A stretch of 64,000 nt of DNA from assembly GCA_963798745.1 (NCBI GenBank), contig CAWCUF010000004.1, positions 62,001 to 126,000 on the forward strand, in the 5' to 3' direction. This document shows, piece by piece, positions 1-7,178 of the stretch. The stretch comes from Prado023 sp963798745. Its GTDB lineage: Bacteria > Actinomycetota > Actinomycetes > S36-B12 > CAIYMF01. The number at the start of each line of letters is the position of its first letter. Position 1 is the stretch's first letter. The translations under genes were made by a program, and so were the position numbers. Below the pieces are notes generated by a model. That model searched no databases. It worked only from the letters and a program-made list of their open reading frames with translations, and was not told the DNA's origin.

Positions 1-2255
1 CGCTCGTGGAGCTGATGACCTCGGTGTCGCAGCGCCGGATCGCGGTGGTCGAGGTCTCACCGGAGACGGCGTCACCGTTCGCCCGATCGCTGCTGTTCGG
101 CTACGTCTCGGAGTTCCTCTACGAGGGCGACTCACCTTTGGCCGAGCGACGGGCTGCCGCACTGACCCTCGATCCAACCCTGCTGGGCGAATTGCTCGGC
201 CAGACCGACCTGCGCGACCTACTCGAGCCTGAGGCGATCGCCGCAGTGGTTGCCCAGATCCAGCACCTGACCGAGGAGCGCCGGGCGAGACGACCCGAGG
301 ACGCCGCCGACCTGCTGCGCATCCTGGGGCCACTGACCGAGGCGGCCGCAGCCGCGCGTGGCGTGCCAGCCGGCTGGCTGGCCGACCTCGAGGCGCAGCG
401 CCGGGTCATCCGGACCCGAATGGCCGGTGAAGATGTCTGGGCGGTCGTCGAGGACGCCGCCCGGCTGCGCGACGGGCTGGGCGCGCCGTTGCCTGCTGGT
501 CTGCCGGCGGCGCACCTCGAACCGGTGGCCGATCCGCTGGGCGACCTCATCTCGCGGTTCACACGGACGCACGGACCCTTCACCACCGCGGACGTCGTGG
601 CGGAGGTCGGTCTGCCGCCGGCCGTCGTGGCACAGCGCCTGGGCAGCAGCCGGGTTGCCGGACGCATCGTGGAAGGTTGGTTCGTACCCGACGCGCCCGG
701 CCCCCAGTGGTGTCATCCTGACGTCCTTCGGCTGATCAAGCGCCGCTCCGTGGCCCTGCTGCGCAAGCAGATCGAGCCCGTGAGCCCAGCCGCGCTGGCG
801 GCCTTCCTGCCCCGCTGGCAGAACGTCGTGCCGGTGGCGCGGATCCGGCTGCGCGGTGCGGAAGGGGTCCTGCAGGCGATCGCAGCGATGGCCGGACTCC
901 CCGTGCCGGCGTCGGCCCTCGAGGACTCGATCCTGCCCAGTCGGGTGCCCGGCTACGCCCCCGCGATGCTCGACGAGCTGACTGCGGCGGCGGAGGTGCT
1001 GTGGACCGGCAACGCTGCCCTGCCCGGCGGCGACGGCTGGATCGCGTTGGCGCCCGCGGAGGTGGGCTTCCTGCTCCCGCGAGGCGCCGAGCCACCCGAG
1101 GGCACCGTGATGGCCGAGCTGCTGGCGATGCTGCGCTCAGGAGGTGGCTGGTTCCTGCGCGACCTCGTCGCCCGGCTCGCGGCCAACGCCACCGAGCAAG
1201 CACCCGATCGGAACGCCGCCGGGAGCGCGCTCGTGGACCTGCTCTGGGGCGGACTGGTCAGCAATGACACCGTGGAACCGGTGCGGGCGATGGCGGCCCG
1301 GACATCGAGCCGGCGCGGCTCCCGACCGGGTGGGCACCGCCCTCGCAGGCCCGCGCGGCCGCCGCGGGGACGCTACGCCGACCTGTGGCACGGCGATGCT
1401 GGACAGGCATTGGCCATCGGCCAGCACGGGGCTGGGCTCTCACGGCCAGCGACCGGACCGAGCCCGGCACTGGGCCACCCAGCGACGCCGCAGCGTGCGA
1501 GTCCGCGACCTGCGGGCGCACCCGAGTTGCCTGGGCGATGGTTCGCGCTGCCGACTGAGCTGCCGGCCCCCGAGGTCCTCGCCGTGGCACGAGCCGAAGC
1601 CCACCTGGACCGACTGGGCATCGTCACCCGCGGCGCGGTGGCGGCTGCTGGGGAGCCCGGCGGGTTCGCAGCGGCCTACCGGACGCTGGCAATGATGGAG
1701 GAGCGCGGCCGGGTCCAGCGCGTGTACGCCGTGGAGGGCCTGGGTGCGGCCCAGTTCGCACTGCCCGGAGTGGTGGACGAGGTACGGACCCTGGAACGCA
1801 ACCTCGTTGACGAGGCCCCGGCGCCCCTCGTCCTGGCCACGACGGACCCCGCGAACCCGTACGGAGCAGCCCTGGAGTGGCCTGCCAGTGACTGGGCCGG
1901 CGGACCCGGAACCCCGCACCGGCCAGCGCGGGCAGCCGGGTGCCACGTTGTCCTGATGGCGGGCAGACCAGTGCTCTACGTGGAGCGCGGCGGGCGCAGC
2001 CTGCTGACCTTCGGTGCCGGGGCGTCAGACCCGGGGCAGCACGCAACTCCGGCAGGTGATGGCGAGGGCACGGCGTTGACGATCGCAGCCGGGGCCTTGC
2101 GCGCGGCGATGGACGCCGGGACGGTGGGAGCGCTGACGATCACCCGGGCCAACGGCCTCCCGGTCATGGCACCCGAGAGCCCTGCGGCGGTCCGGACGGC
2201 TCTGACCGGAGCCGGATTCGCCCTCACGCCACGCGGATACCGGGTACCCCGCTGA
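1..2255 (+). CDS. lhr: Lhr-type ATP-dependent helicase, C-terminal part (5' end outside the window)
   Basis: The reading frame is open from the window edge, so this is the 3' part of a larger gene (about 750 residues seen; Lhr proteins of actinobacteria run to about 1500). The first residues match the Lhr region after the helicase core, with the characteristic stretch ASPFARSLLFGYVSEFLYEG followed by DSPLAERRAAAL. The helicase motifs themselves lie upstream and are not visible. Known Lhr proteins are 3'-to-5' DNA helicases of the DNA-damage response. Residues about 430-510 form a low-complexity Arg/Pro/Gly linker before the last domain (residues about 515-749), which is also typical. The next gene, clgR, faces it. 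Confidence 0.88.
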   Translation, partial: LVELMTSVSQRRIAVVEVSPETASPFARSLLFGYVSEFLYEGDSPLAERRAAALTLDPTLLGELLGQTDLRDLLEPEAIAAVVAQIQHLTEERRARRPEDAADLLRILGPLTEAAAAARGVPAGWLADLEAQRRVIRTRMAGEDVWAVVEDAARLRDGLGAPLPAGLPAAHLEPVADPLGDLISRFTRTHGPFTTADVVAEVGLPPAVVAQRLGSSRVAGRIVEGWFVPDAPGPQWCHPDVLRLIKRRSVALLRKQIEPVSPAALAAFLPRWQNVVPVARIRLRGAEGVLQAIAAMAGLPVPASALEDSILPSRVPGYAPAMLDELTAAAEVLWTGNAALPGGDGWIALAPAEVGFLLPRGAEPPEGTVMAELLAMLRSGGGWFLRDLVARLAANATEQAPDRNAAGSALVDLLWGGLVSNDTVEPVRAMAARTSSRRGSRPGGHRPRRPARPPRGRYADLWHGDAGQALAIGQHGAGLSRPATGPSPALGHPATPQRASPRPAGAPELPGRWFALPTELPAPEVLAVARAEAHLDRLGIVTRGAVAAAGEPGGFAAAYRTLAMMEERGRVQRVYAVEGLGAAQFALPGVVDEVRTLERNLVDEAPAPLVLATTDPANPYGAALEWPASDWAGGPGTPHRPARAAGCHVVLMAGRPVLYVERGGRSLLTFGAGASDPGQHATPAGDGEGTALTIAAGALRAAMDAGTVGALTITRANGLPVMAPESPAAVRTALTGAGFALTPRGYRVPR

Positions 2256-2309
2256 CCGGACACGGCGGCAGGCACCACGAGCACCGCCAGCACGCGGGTG
2301 TGCAGGGAG

Positions 2310-2591
2310 TCAGGCGGCGCTGGCCACCTCGGCACGAGCAGTCTCGAGCGTGCTCACCTCGTTGCTGACGCTGCGCAGCAGCGTGGACAGCGGGACGTCC
2401 AGAGCGGTACAGATGGCAGCCAGCAGTTCGCTGGAGGGCTCCTTCTGGCCACGCTCGATCTCGGAGAGGTAGCCCAGCGAGACGCGGGCCGCGGAACTCA
2501 CGTCCCGCAAGGTCCGTGCCTGGTCCTGGCGCAGGCGACGCAACTCCTCGCCGACCACCCGTCGCAGGATCACCATGGGCCTTCCTTCCAT
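2310..2591 (-). CDS. clgR: ClgR-like XRE-family transcriptional regulator
   Basis: A small protein of about 93 residues with a Cro/C1-type helix-turn-helix (residues about 13-68, including RTLRDVSSAARVSLGYLSEI and the ERGQKEPS turn). This is the ClgR family, activators of Clp protease genes in actinobacteria. Synteny supports the call: clgR normally follows pgsA and cinA, and here those genes lie upstream with only an HxlR/DUF1772 insertion between. A -10-like TAGGCT (2603-2598) lies exactly 6 bases before the ATG at 2591, suggesting a leaderless start. An alternative start is the ATG at 2576, which has GGAAGGAAGG before it. Confidence 0.82.
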   Translation of the reverse strand: MEGRPMVILRRVVGEELRRLRQDQARTLRDVSSAARVSLGYLSEIERGQKEPSSELLAAICTALDVPLSTLLRSVSNEVSTLETARAEVASAA

Positions 2592-3086
2592 CGCCATAGC
2601 CTAGCGCGACACCCGCGCGGCTGGCCTTCCTGTCATCCACAACATGCCGACAGTCCAGATTTGTTCCCTGCTTGGCTCCAGCGACGCACAGTCCCAGCGG
2701 CGCGGCACCGGCCAGGATGCCGATCTTCAGTGCGCTGACCGGATCGTTGACGGTGAGCCGAACATGCGCGGGGCAAGTCCGTCGGGCGTGGCCGGGGTCA
2801 GGACCACCGAGACGCTCAACCAGGTTCGACGGCCCAGGCGTAGGTCAGCCAGCCCCCCTGAGGGCGAGTCCGATGACCACGGGCGGCCGCAAGCTGTCGG
2901 TGACTGCCCGGTCGAGCGCGGCGTCGATCGCGGCGTCGGGCACCGCGATCAAGTCGAGTAGCCGCCGTACCCGTGACGTGAGCTGGATCGCGACGACGAC
3001 ATAGGCGACAACATCGCTGGGGGCTCGTCTCGTCGAGGCTGGCAAAGCGGGCGAGACGGTGCGAGGGGATCTCCGTCGGGTCGGGG
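2592..3086. other. Stretch of about 495 bp without a clear gene; possible coding remnant
   Basis: No convincing intact gene is seen. On the minus strand, about 3070-2845, two adjoining frames read like protein: one contains SHRLARFASLDET, the next VVAYVVVAIQLTSRVRRLLD and ends at a stop at 2845. Joining them needs a frameshift and there is no good start codon with a ribosome binding site. I could not assign a family. It may be the tail of a decayed gene next to the inserted HxlR/DUF1772 pair. Confidence 0.3.
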
Positions 3087-3593
3087 TCAGGCCCCACTGG
3101 CGGGCCTGGCCGCTGCCTCTCGAGGGGTGGCATGCAGCTGGGCTGATCGGAGCGCCGTGCCCAGCGCGGCCACGGCGCCCACCAGACCCGCCAGAGTGCG
3201 GGGCACGTGAACGAGCAGCCACCAGCGCAGCTCGGCGGTGACCTCGGCGTCGGTCTGGTCCAGGCCCCAGAGACGGAAGTTGGCCGGGAGGTGGTAGAAC
3301 GCGGTGATCAGCGAGGCGATGCCGATGCCTGCGAGCGCGATCAGCCACCCGCGACGCAGTGCAGGCTCGCGCCAGTCCTGCTTCAGCAACCAGCCGACGC
3401 CGAGGAACGCCGGAATCAGTGTCAGCGCGACGCACGGCAGCAGCAGGATGAAGTTGGCGTCGAACCACGAGGCGAACTCCTGCGGCTCCAGGGAGAGCCA
3501 GTACCGGCCCAGGGCCAGACCGATCGTCAGCATCACACCGGTGAACATCGCAGACCCGACCACCGCCAAGTTCACGTAGACACGTCGTCGCAT
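3087..3593 (-). CDS. DUF1772 (anthrone oxygenase-like) four-helix membrane protein
   Basis: 168 residues with four predicted membrane helices (about 8-28, 48-68, 84-104, 127-148) and the DUF1772 pattern, with a conserved Trp/His/Asn-containing loop (ITAFYHLPANFRLW). The family includes anthrone oxygenases but most bacterial members have no known substrate. The ATG at 3593 follows GAGGAG with a 7-base gap. Its promoter has a good -35/-10 pair overlapped by a perfect palindrome, and an HxlR regulator gene lies just upstream on the same strand, so control by that regulator is likely. Function in this organism is unknown. Confidence 0.7.
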   Translation of the reverse strand: MRRRVYVNLAVVGSAMFTGVMLTIGLALGRYWLSLEPQEFASWFDANFILLLPCVALTLIPAFLGVGWLLKQDWREPALRRGWLIALAGIGIASLITAFYHLPANFRLWGLDQTDAEVTAELRWWLLVHVPRTLAGLVGAVAALGTALRSAQLHATPREAAARPASGA

Positions 3594-3656
3594 TCGTCTG
3601 CTCCTCGGGCGTCGAGCCGGCAGCCCAGGACTCTGGTCGCTTGTGACTCGCCAGTG

Positions 3657-3687
3657 ATACTACTCAGATCGCTCCTGACTTGCAAGT
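3657..3687 (-). promoter_or_regulatory. Promoter of the DUF1772 gene with an operator-like palindrome
   Basis: On the minus strand a -35 TTGCAA (3685-3680) and a -10 TAGTAT (3662-3657) are separated by exactly 17 bases. The perfect palindrome ACTTGCAAGT (3678-3687) covers the -35. The same ACTTGC core recurs in the promoter of the HxlR regulator gene (4208-4213), so this is a plausible binding site for that protein. Binding is inferred, not shown. Confidence 0.6.
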
Positions 3688-3772
3688 GAGATGCTCCCCG
3701 AAAGAACGGGCTGCCCTGTGTGAGCTGTCCGATCCCAGAAGCGGCCGCTTCCCTCGGTTGGTGGCCTCGGGT

Positions 3773-4195
3773 TCAGTTGACCAGCCGGGTGACCGCTTGG
3801 TCTGTGAACTGGGCGATGAGCGCATCCCGGTGCTCGGCGACATCGGCCAGCTCGGGCGGCACGACAACGGCCGTGTTGGCGCTGCCCCAGATCATCAGAT
3901 CGACCAGCACGGGAATCAGCTCGATCGCCGGGCGACGCGGCGCATAGATCCAGCGGCGACCGTCCTCGGGGTCACGCACCCGGGCGATGACACCGGCGTC
4001 CCGCAGCCGCTGCAGCCGCTCGGCCAGCGTGTTGGTCGCGATCGACTCGTCAGCGGCGAGGTCGGCGAAATGCGTCCGACCGCCCACCAGCAGGTCGCGC
4101 AGCACAACCAAGGTCCAACGATCGCCCAACACGTCGAGCGAGGCTGCTATCGGGCACGACGAACGCAGCGGGAGAACAGGCGGCGACTCCGGCAT
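3773..4195 (-). CDS. HxlR-family winged-helix transcriptional regulator
   Basis: About 140 residues with the full HxlR signature: a Cys near the N-terminus in SSCPIAASLDVLGDRW, then WTLVVLRDLL, recognition helix IATNTLAERLQRL and wing DPEDGRRWIY. Such proteins often sense electrophiles or redox stress through the N-terminal Cys and repress a nearby gene. The likely target is the DUF1772 gene just downstream, whose promoter holds a related palindrome. The ATG at 4195 is preferred over the GTG at 4204: TAAGGT, usable as a -10, lies 7 bases before it, and the same stretch could also act as a ribosome binding site. Confidence 0.85.
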   Translation of the reverse strand: MPESPPVLPLRSSCPIAASLDVLGDRWTLVVLRDLLVGGRTHFADLAADESIATNTLAERLQRLRDAGVIARVRDPEDGRRWIYAPRRPAIELIPVLVDLMIWGSANTAVVVPPELADVAEHRDALIAQFTDQAVTRLVN

Positions 4196-4202
4196 ACGGC
4201 CC

Positions 4203-4220
4203 ACCTTACTTGCGGCGTAA
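4203..4220 (-). promoter_or_regulatory. HxlR gene promoter with TTAC-N7-GTAA inverted repeat
   Basis: A -10-like TAAGGT (4208-4203) overlaps an inverted repeat TTAC (4206-4209) ... GTAA (4217-4220). The segment also contains ACTTGC, as does the palindrome before the DUF1772 gene. This arrangement fits autorepression by the HxlR protein. Confidence 0.4.
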
Positions 4221-4382
4221 GAGCGAGGTGGCGACGAGGGCCAGCGTGATCACGCCTGTCGACGGAAGACCGACCTCAACCTCGCGTCACCGTCGCGCAG
4301 CGCAGGTTGCGCCCGACGACACCGCTCACTTCGGGCCGCCAGAGACCCGGGTCACTCGGCGCGGGTCCACCCGAGACCCTGG

Positions 4383-4907
4383 TCACCTCGACCCGGGTCC
4401 GCCCAGGACGTCCAGCAACAGCTCCAGCGCCGCACGGGCAGCACCGTCCTGCACCTCGGCCCGCCCACCTTCGAGGTGCACCCGGGCTCCGCGCTGACCC
4501 CACGAGCCGCAGACGGCGAGGTGGACGGTCCCGACCGGCTGCCCGCTACCTGACTCCGGGCCGGCCTCGCCGGTGGTGGCGACGCCCACCTGCGCCCCCA
4601 GCAGGGTGCGGACCCCCTGCGCCAACTGCTCCGCAACCTCGGCACCCACCGGTCCCTGCTCGGCCAGCAGGACCGGGTCCACCCCCAGGACCGAGGCCTT
4701 CACCGGGGTGGCATAGGCCACCACAGCGCCACGCACCACCCGCGAGGCGCCGGGCACGCTCGTCAGAGCGCTGACGAGCCGACCGCCACTGACGGACTCG
4801 GCCACCGCAATAGTGGCGTCCAGTTCGACCAGCCGGGCCACCACCTGGGCCGCGACTCCCGGATCAGACTGCGTGCGCTTCTCGGCTGGCGCAGGGCCGT
4901 CGTTCAT
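4383..4907 (-). CDS. cinA: CinA C-terminal family protein (nicotinamide-nucleotide amidase type)
   Basis: 174 residues corresponding to the C-terminal CinA domain only, with the motifs AESVSGGRL near residue 37 and TTGEAGPES near residue 120. Enzymes of this family (PncC type) hydrolyse NMN to nicotinate mononucleotide; the link with competence is historical. The ATG at 4907 overlaps the pgsA stop as TGATG, so the two genes are translationally coupled. The pgsA-cinA-clgR order is usual in actinobacteria. Confidence 0.88.
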   Translation of the reverse strand: MNDGPAPAEKRTQSDPGVAAQVVARLVELDATIAVAESVSGGRLVSALTSVPGASRVVRGAVVAYATPVKASVLGVDPVLLAEQGPVGAEVAEQLAQGVRTLLGAQVGVATTGEAGPESGSGQPVGTVHLAVCGSWGQRGARVHLEGGRAEVQDGAARAALELLLDVLGGPGSR

Positions 4908-5650
4908 CACTGAGCGTCCGGGTGCGGGACCCGGGTCGGATCCCCGGCGGCCAGGGCTCGCTGCGCCTTGGAGTCCCGCCTGGTCCGGTGGGCCCGCAGC
5001 AGGTAGTCCAGACCGGTGGCCGCGGTGAGCAGGACGGCAACCGCCATCACGATCGCCCGGAACCAATACAGCGCGGGTTCGGCCTCCGTGATCGGAAGCA
5101 GGTAGAGCACGATCCCCAGCATCTGGAACGCGGTCTTGGCCTTGCCGCCCCGGCTGGCCGGGATGACACCGTGCTTGAGCACCCCGAAGCGCACGACGGT
5201 CACACCGACCTCGCGGGAGATGATCAGCAGGGTGACCCACCACCACAACTCCCCGAGGACGGACAGGCCGATCAGGGCCACCCCCGTCAGGGCCTTGTCG
5301 GCCAGCGGGTCCGCGATCTTGCCGAACGTCGTCACCAGGCCCTGGCGCCGGGCGATGTAGCCGTCGAGCCAGTCGGTGAAGGACGCAACCATGAACAGCA
5401 CGGTTGCGGCCACCCGTGTGGCCACGTTCTCGCCGTCGTCGTACATGAGCAGGTACCAGAAGAATGGGATCAGCAGGATGCGCAGCAGCGTCAAGAGGTT
5501 GGGCACATTCCACATCTGGGCCCACCCGGTGACTACCCGCTCCCGGCTCCACATCTCGGGCCTGACCGGCTCGGCCGCGCCGGCCGCGCCCCCGGCAGCA
5601 CCACTCCCCTGCGCGGACGCAGGGTCCTCGGCGGGCTCAGAACCGGACAA
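4907..5650 (-). CDS. pgsA: CDP-diacylglycerol-glycerol-3-phosphate 3-phosphatidyltransferase (PgsA)
   Basis: 247 residues. An N-terminal Ala/Gly-rich tail of about 45 residues precedes a membrane domain with several helices. The CDP-alcohol phosphatidyltransferase motif D-x2-DG-x2-AR-x8-G-x3-D-x3-D is complete (starts DWLDGYIARRQG, then G and two Asp). The enzyme makes phosphatidylglycerol phosphate at the cytoplasmic membrane. The start is a TTG at 5650 with GAGG about 8 bases upstream, inside the end of rimO, so the genes overlap by 14 bases. Actinobacteria have several related PgsA proteins, so a phosphatidylinositol-phosphate role cannot be fully excluded. Confidence 0.88.
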   Translation of the reverse strand: MSGSEPAEDPASAQGSGAAGGAAGAAEPVRPEMWSRERVVTGWAQMWNVPNLLTLLRILLIPFFWYLLMYDDGENVATRVAATVLFMVASFTDWLDGYIARRQGLVTTFGKIADPLADKALTGVALIGLSVLGELWWWVTLLIISREVGVTVVRFGVLKHGVIPASRGGKAKTAFQMLGIVLYLLPITEAEPALYWFRAIVMAVAVLLTAATGLDYLLRAHRTRRDSKAQRALAAGDPTRVPHPDAQ

Positions 5651-7169
5651 CCGACACCTCCACGGCAGCGAGGTCCACGCCCTCGCTGCCGACCACCCGG
5701 GCGCGCACGATCGAGCCCACCTGGATGCGGCCGCGGATCTCTGGACTCAGATGCACCGTCGTTGCCCCGTCCTCGGGCCCCTGGTGGGCGGCTCGGCCCT
5801 CGGCCGAACTCGGTCCCAGGGCCTCGACCAGGACCTCGACAGTGCGCCCGATCCGCTGCTCGGCACGTTGGGCCATCACCTCGTCCACCACGCTGCTGAC
5901 CTCGCCCACCCGCGTCCTGATCTCGTCGTCGGCCAGCGCCCCGGGCAGGGCGGCGGCCTCCGTGCCGTCCTCGTCGGAGTAACCGAACACCCCGACGGCA
6001 TCCAGCTGCGCGGCGCCGAGGAAGTCGATCAGCTCCTGGACGTCGTCGGCCGTCTCCCCGGGGAAGCCCACGATGACGTTGCTGCGGATGCCGGCCTGCG
6101 GTGACCCGGCCCGGATCGTGGCGATCAGCTCCAGGAACGCCTCGGTGCCCCCGAAGCGGCGCATGCGGCGCAGCAGCGGCGTGCTCGCGTGCTGGAAGCT
6201 CAGGTCGAAGTAGTCCGCGACCCGCGGTAGGTCGAGCATCGCGTCGACCAGGCCCGGTCGGACCTCAGCCGGTTGCAGGTAGGCAACGCGGATCCGCTCG
6301 ATCCCCTCGATCCGCGAGACGTCGGCCAACAACTGCTCGAGCGCACCCGGAGTGCCGAGGTCCTTGCCGTAGGAGGTGGAATTCTCACTGACCAGCACCA
6401 GTTCGCGGACTCCGGTCCCGGCCAGCCAGCGCGCCTCGCCGACCACCTCCGGGCGCGGTCGTGAGACGAACGAGCCCCGGAACGAGGGGATCGCGCAGAA
6501 CGCGCACCGCCGGTCGCAGCCGGAGGCGATCTTCAGCGACGCCACCGGACCGGTGGTGATGCGTCGGCGCATCCAGCCGGGGCCGGCCGGTTCCGGCAGC
6601 GCGGTGCCCATTCCCGCCGCGGTGTCCATTCCAGCTACGGCGCCCGCCCCCCCGGCGGTGCTCGCGCCCCCGACGGTGGTCGGCGCCGTCCCATGCCCGG
6701 GCACGTGGATCGACGATCCGGGCCGGTCGACGGGGGCCATCGGCAGCAACGTCCGGCGATCGCGCGGCACGTGGCTGGGCACGCTGCCGCCCGCCACGAT
6801 CGTGCGCAGCCGCTCGGCGATCTGCGGGTAGGCGTCGAACCCGAGCACGGCGTCGGCCTCGGGCAGCTCCGCGGCCAGGTCCCGGCCGTACCGCTCGGCC
6901 ATGCAGCCCACGGCGATCACTGCGCGAGGGGTCCCGTCCGGCGCTGCGCCACCCACAGACATCAGGGCATCCACGGACTCACGCTTGGCCGCCTCGATGA
7001 AGCCACAGGTGTTGACCAGCACAGCCTGGGCGTCCTCGACCTCATCGACCAGCTCGAAGCCTCCGACGGCCAGCCGCCCGGCCAACTCCTCGGAGTCGAC
7101 CTCGTTGCGGGCGCAGCCCAGTGTGACCAGCGCGACCCGGGTGGCTGTCATCTGGCCAGAGTAGGCCAC
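5637..7169 (-). CDS. rimO: Ribosomal protein S12 methylthiotransferase RimO
   Basis: 510 residues. The N-terminal UPF0004 domain begins with LVTLGCARNEVDSEEL, the radical-SAM cluster motif is CDRRCAFCAIPSFRG and a TRAM domain ends the protein. RimO methylthiolates an aspartate of ribosomal protein S12. Between the first two domains (residues about 150-205) is an unusually long Gly/Ala/Thr linker, probably disordered. The GTG at 7169 has GAGGA 6 bases upstream; an ATG at 7151 is a weaker alternative. The gene sits between ftsK and pgsA and overlaps pgsA. Confidence 0.92.
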   Translation of the reverse strand: MAYSGQMTATRVALVTLGCARNEVDSEELAGRLAVGGFELVDEVEDAQAVLVNTCGFIEAAKRESVDALMSVGGAAPDGTPRAVIAVGCMAERYGRDLAAELPEADAVLGFDAYPQIAERLRTIVAGGSVPSHVPRDRRTLLPMAPVDRPGSSIHVPGHGTAPTTVGGASTAGGAGAVAGMDTAAGMGTALPEPAGPGWMRRRITTGPVASLKIASGCDRRCAFCAIPSFRGSFVSRPRPEVVGEARWLAGTGVRELVLVSENSTSYGKDLGTPGALEQLLADVSRIEGIERIRVAYLQPAEVRPGLVDAMLDLPRVADYFDLSFQHASTPLLRRMRRFGGTEAFLELIATIRAGSPQAGIRSNVIVGFPGETADDVQELIDFLGAAQLDAVGVFGYSDEDGTEAAALPGALADDEIRTRVGEVSSVVDEVMAQRAEQRIGRTVEVLVEALGPSSAEGRAAHQGPEDGATTVHLSPEIRGRIQVGSIVRARVVGSEGVDLAAVEVSVVRF

Positions 7170-7178
7170 TGGGCGTCC

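Noticed and set aside
1290..1530. Possible frameshift in the Lhr gene at the Arg/Pro-rich stretch
   Set aside because: The frame stays open, sequence on both sides is Lhr-like and such linkers are normal in this protein, so no shift is needed.
4221..4382. Repeated CCCGGGTC/GACCC words between hxlR and cinA, considered as a terminator
   Set aside because: The words do not form one stable stem of more than a few bases with a short loop.
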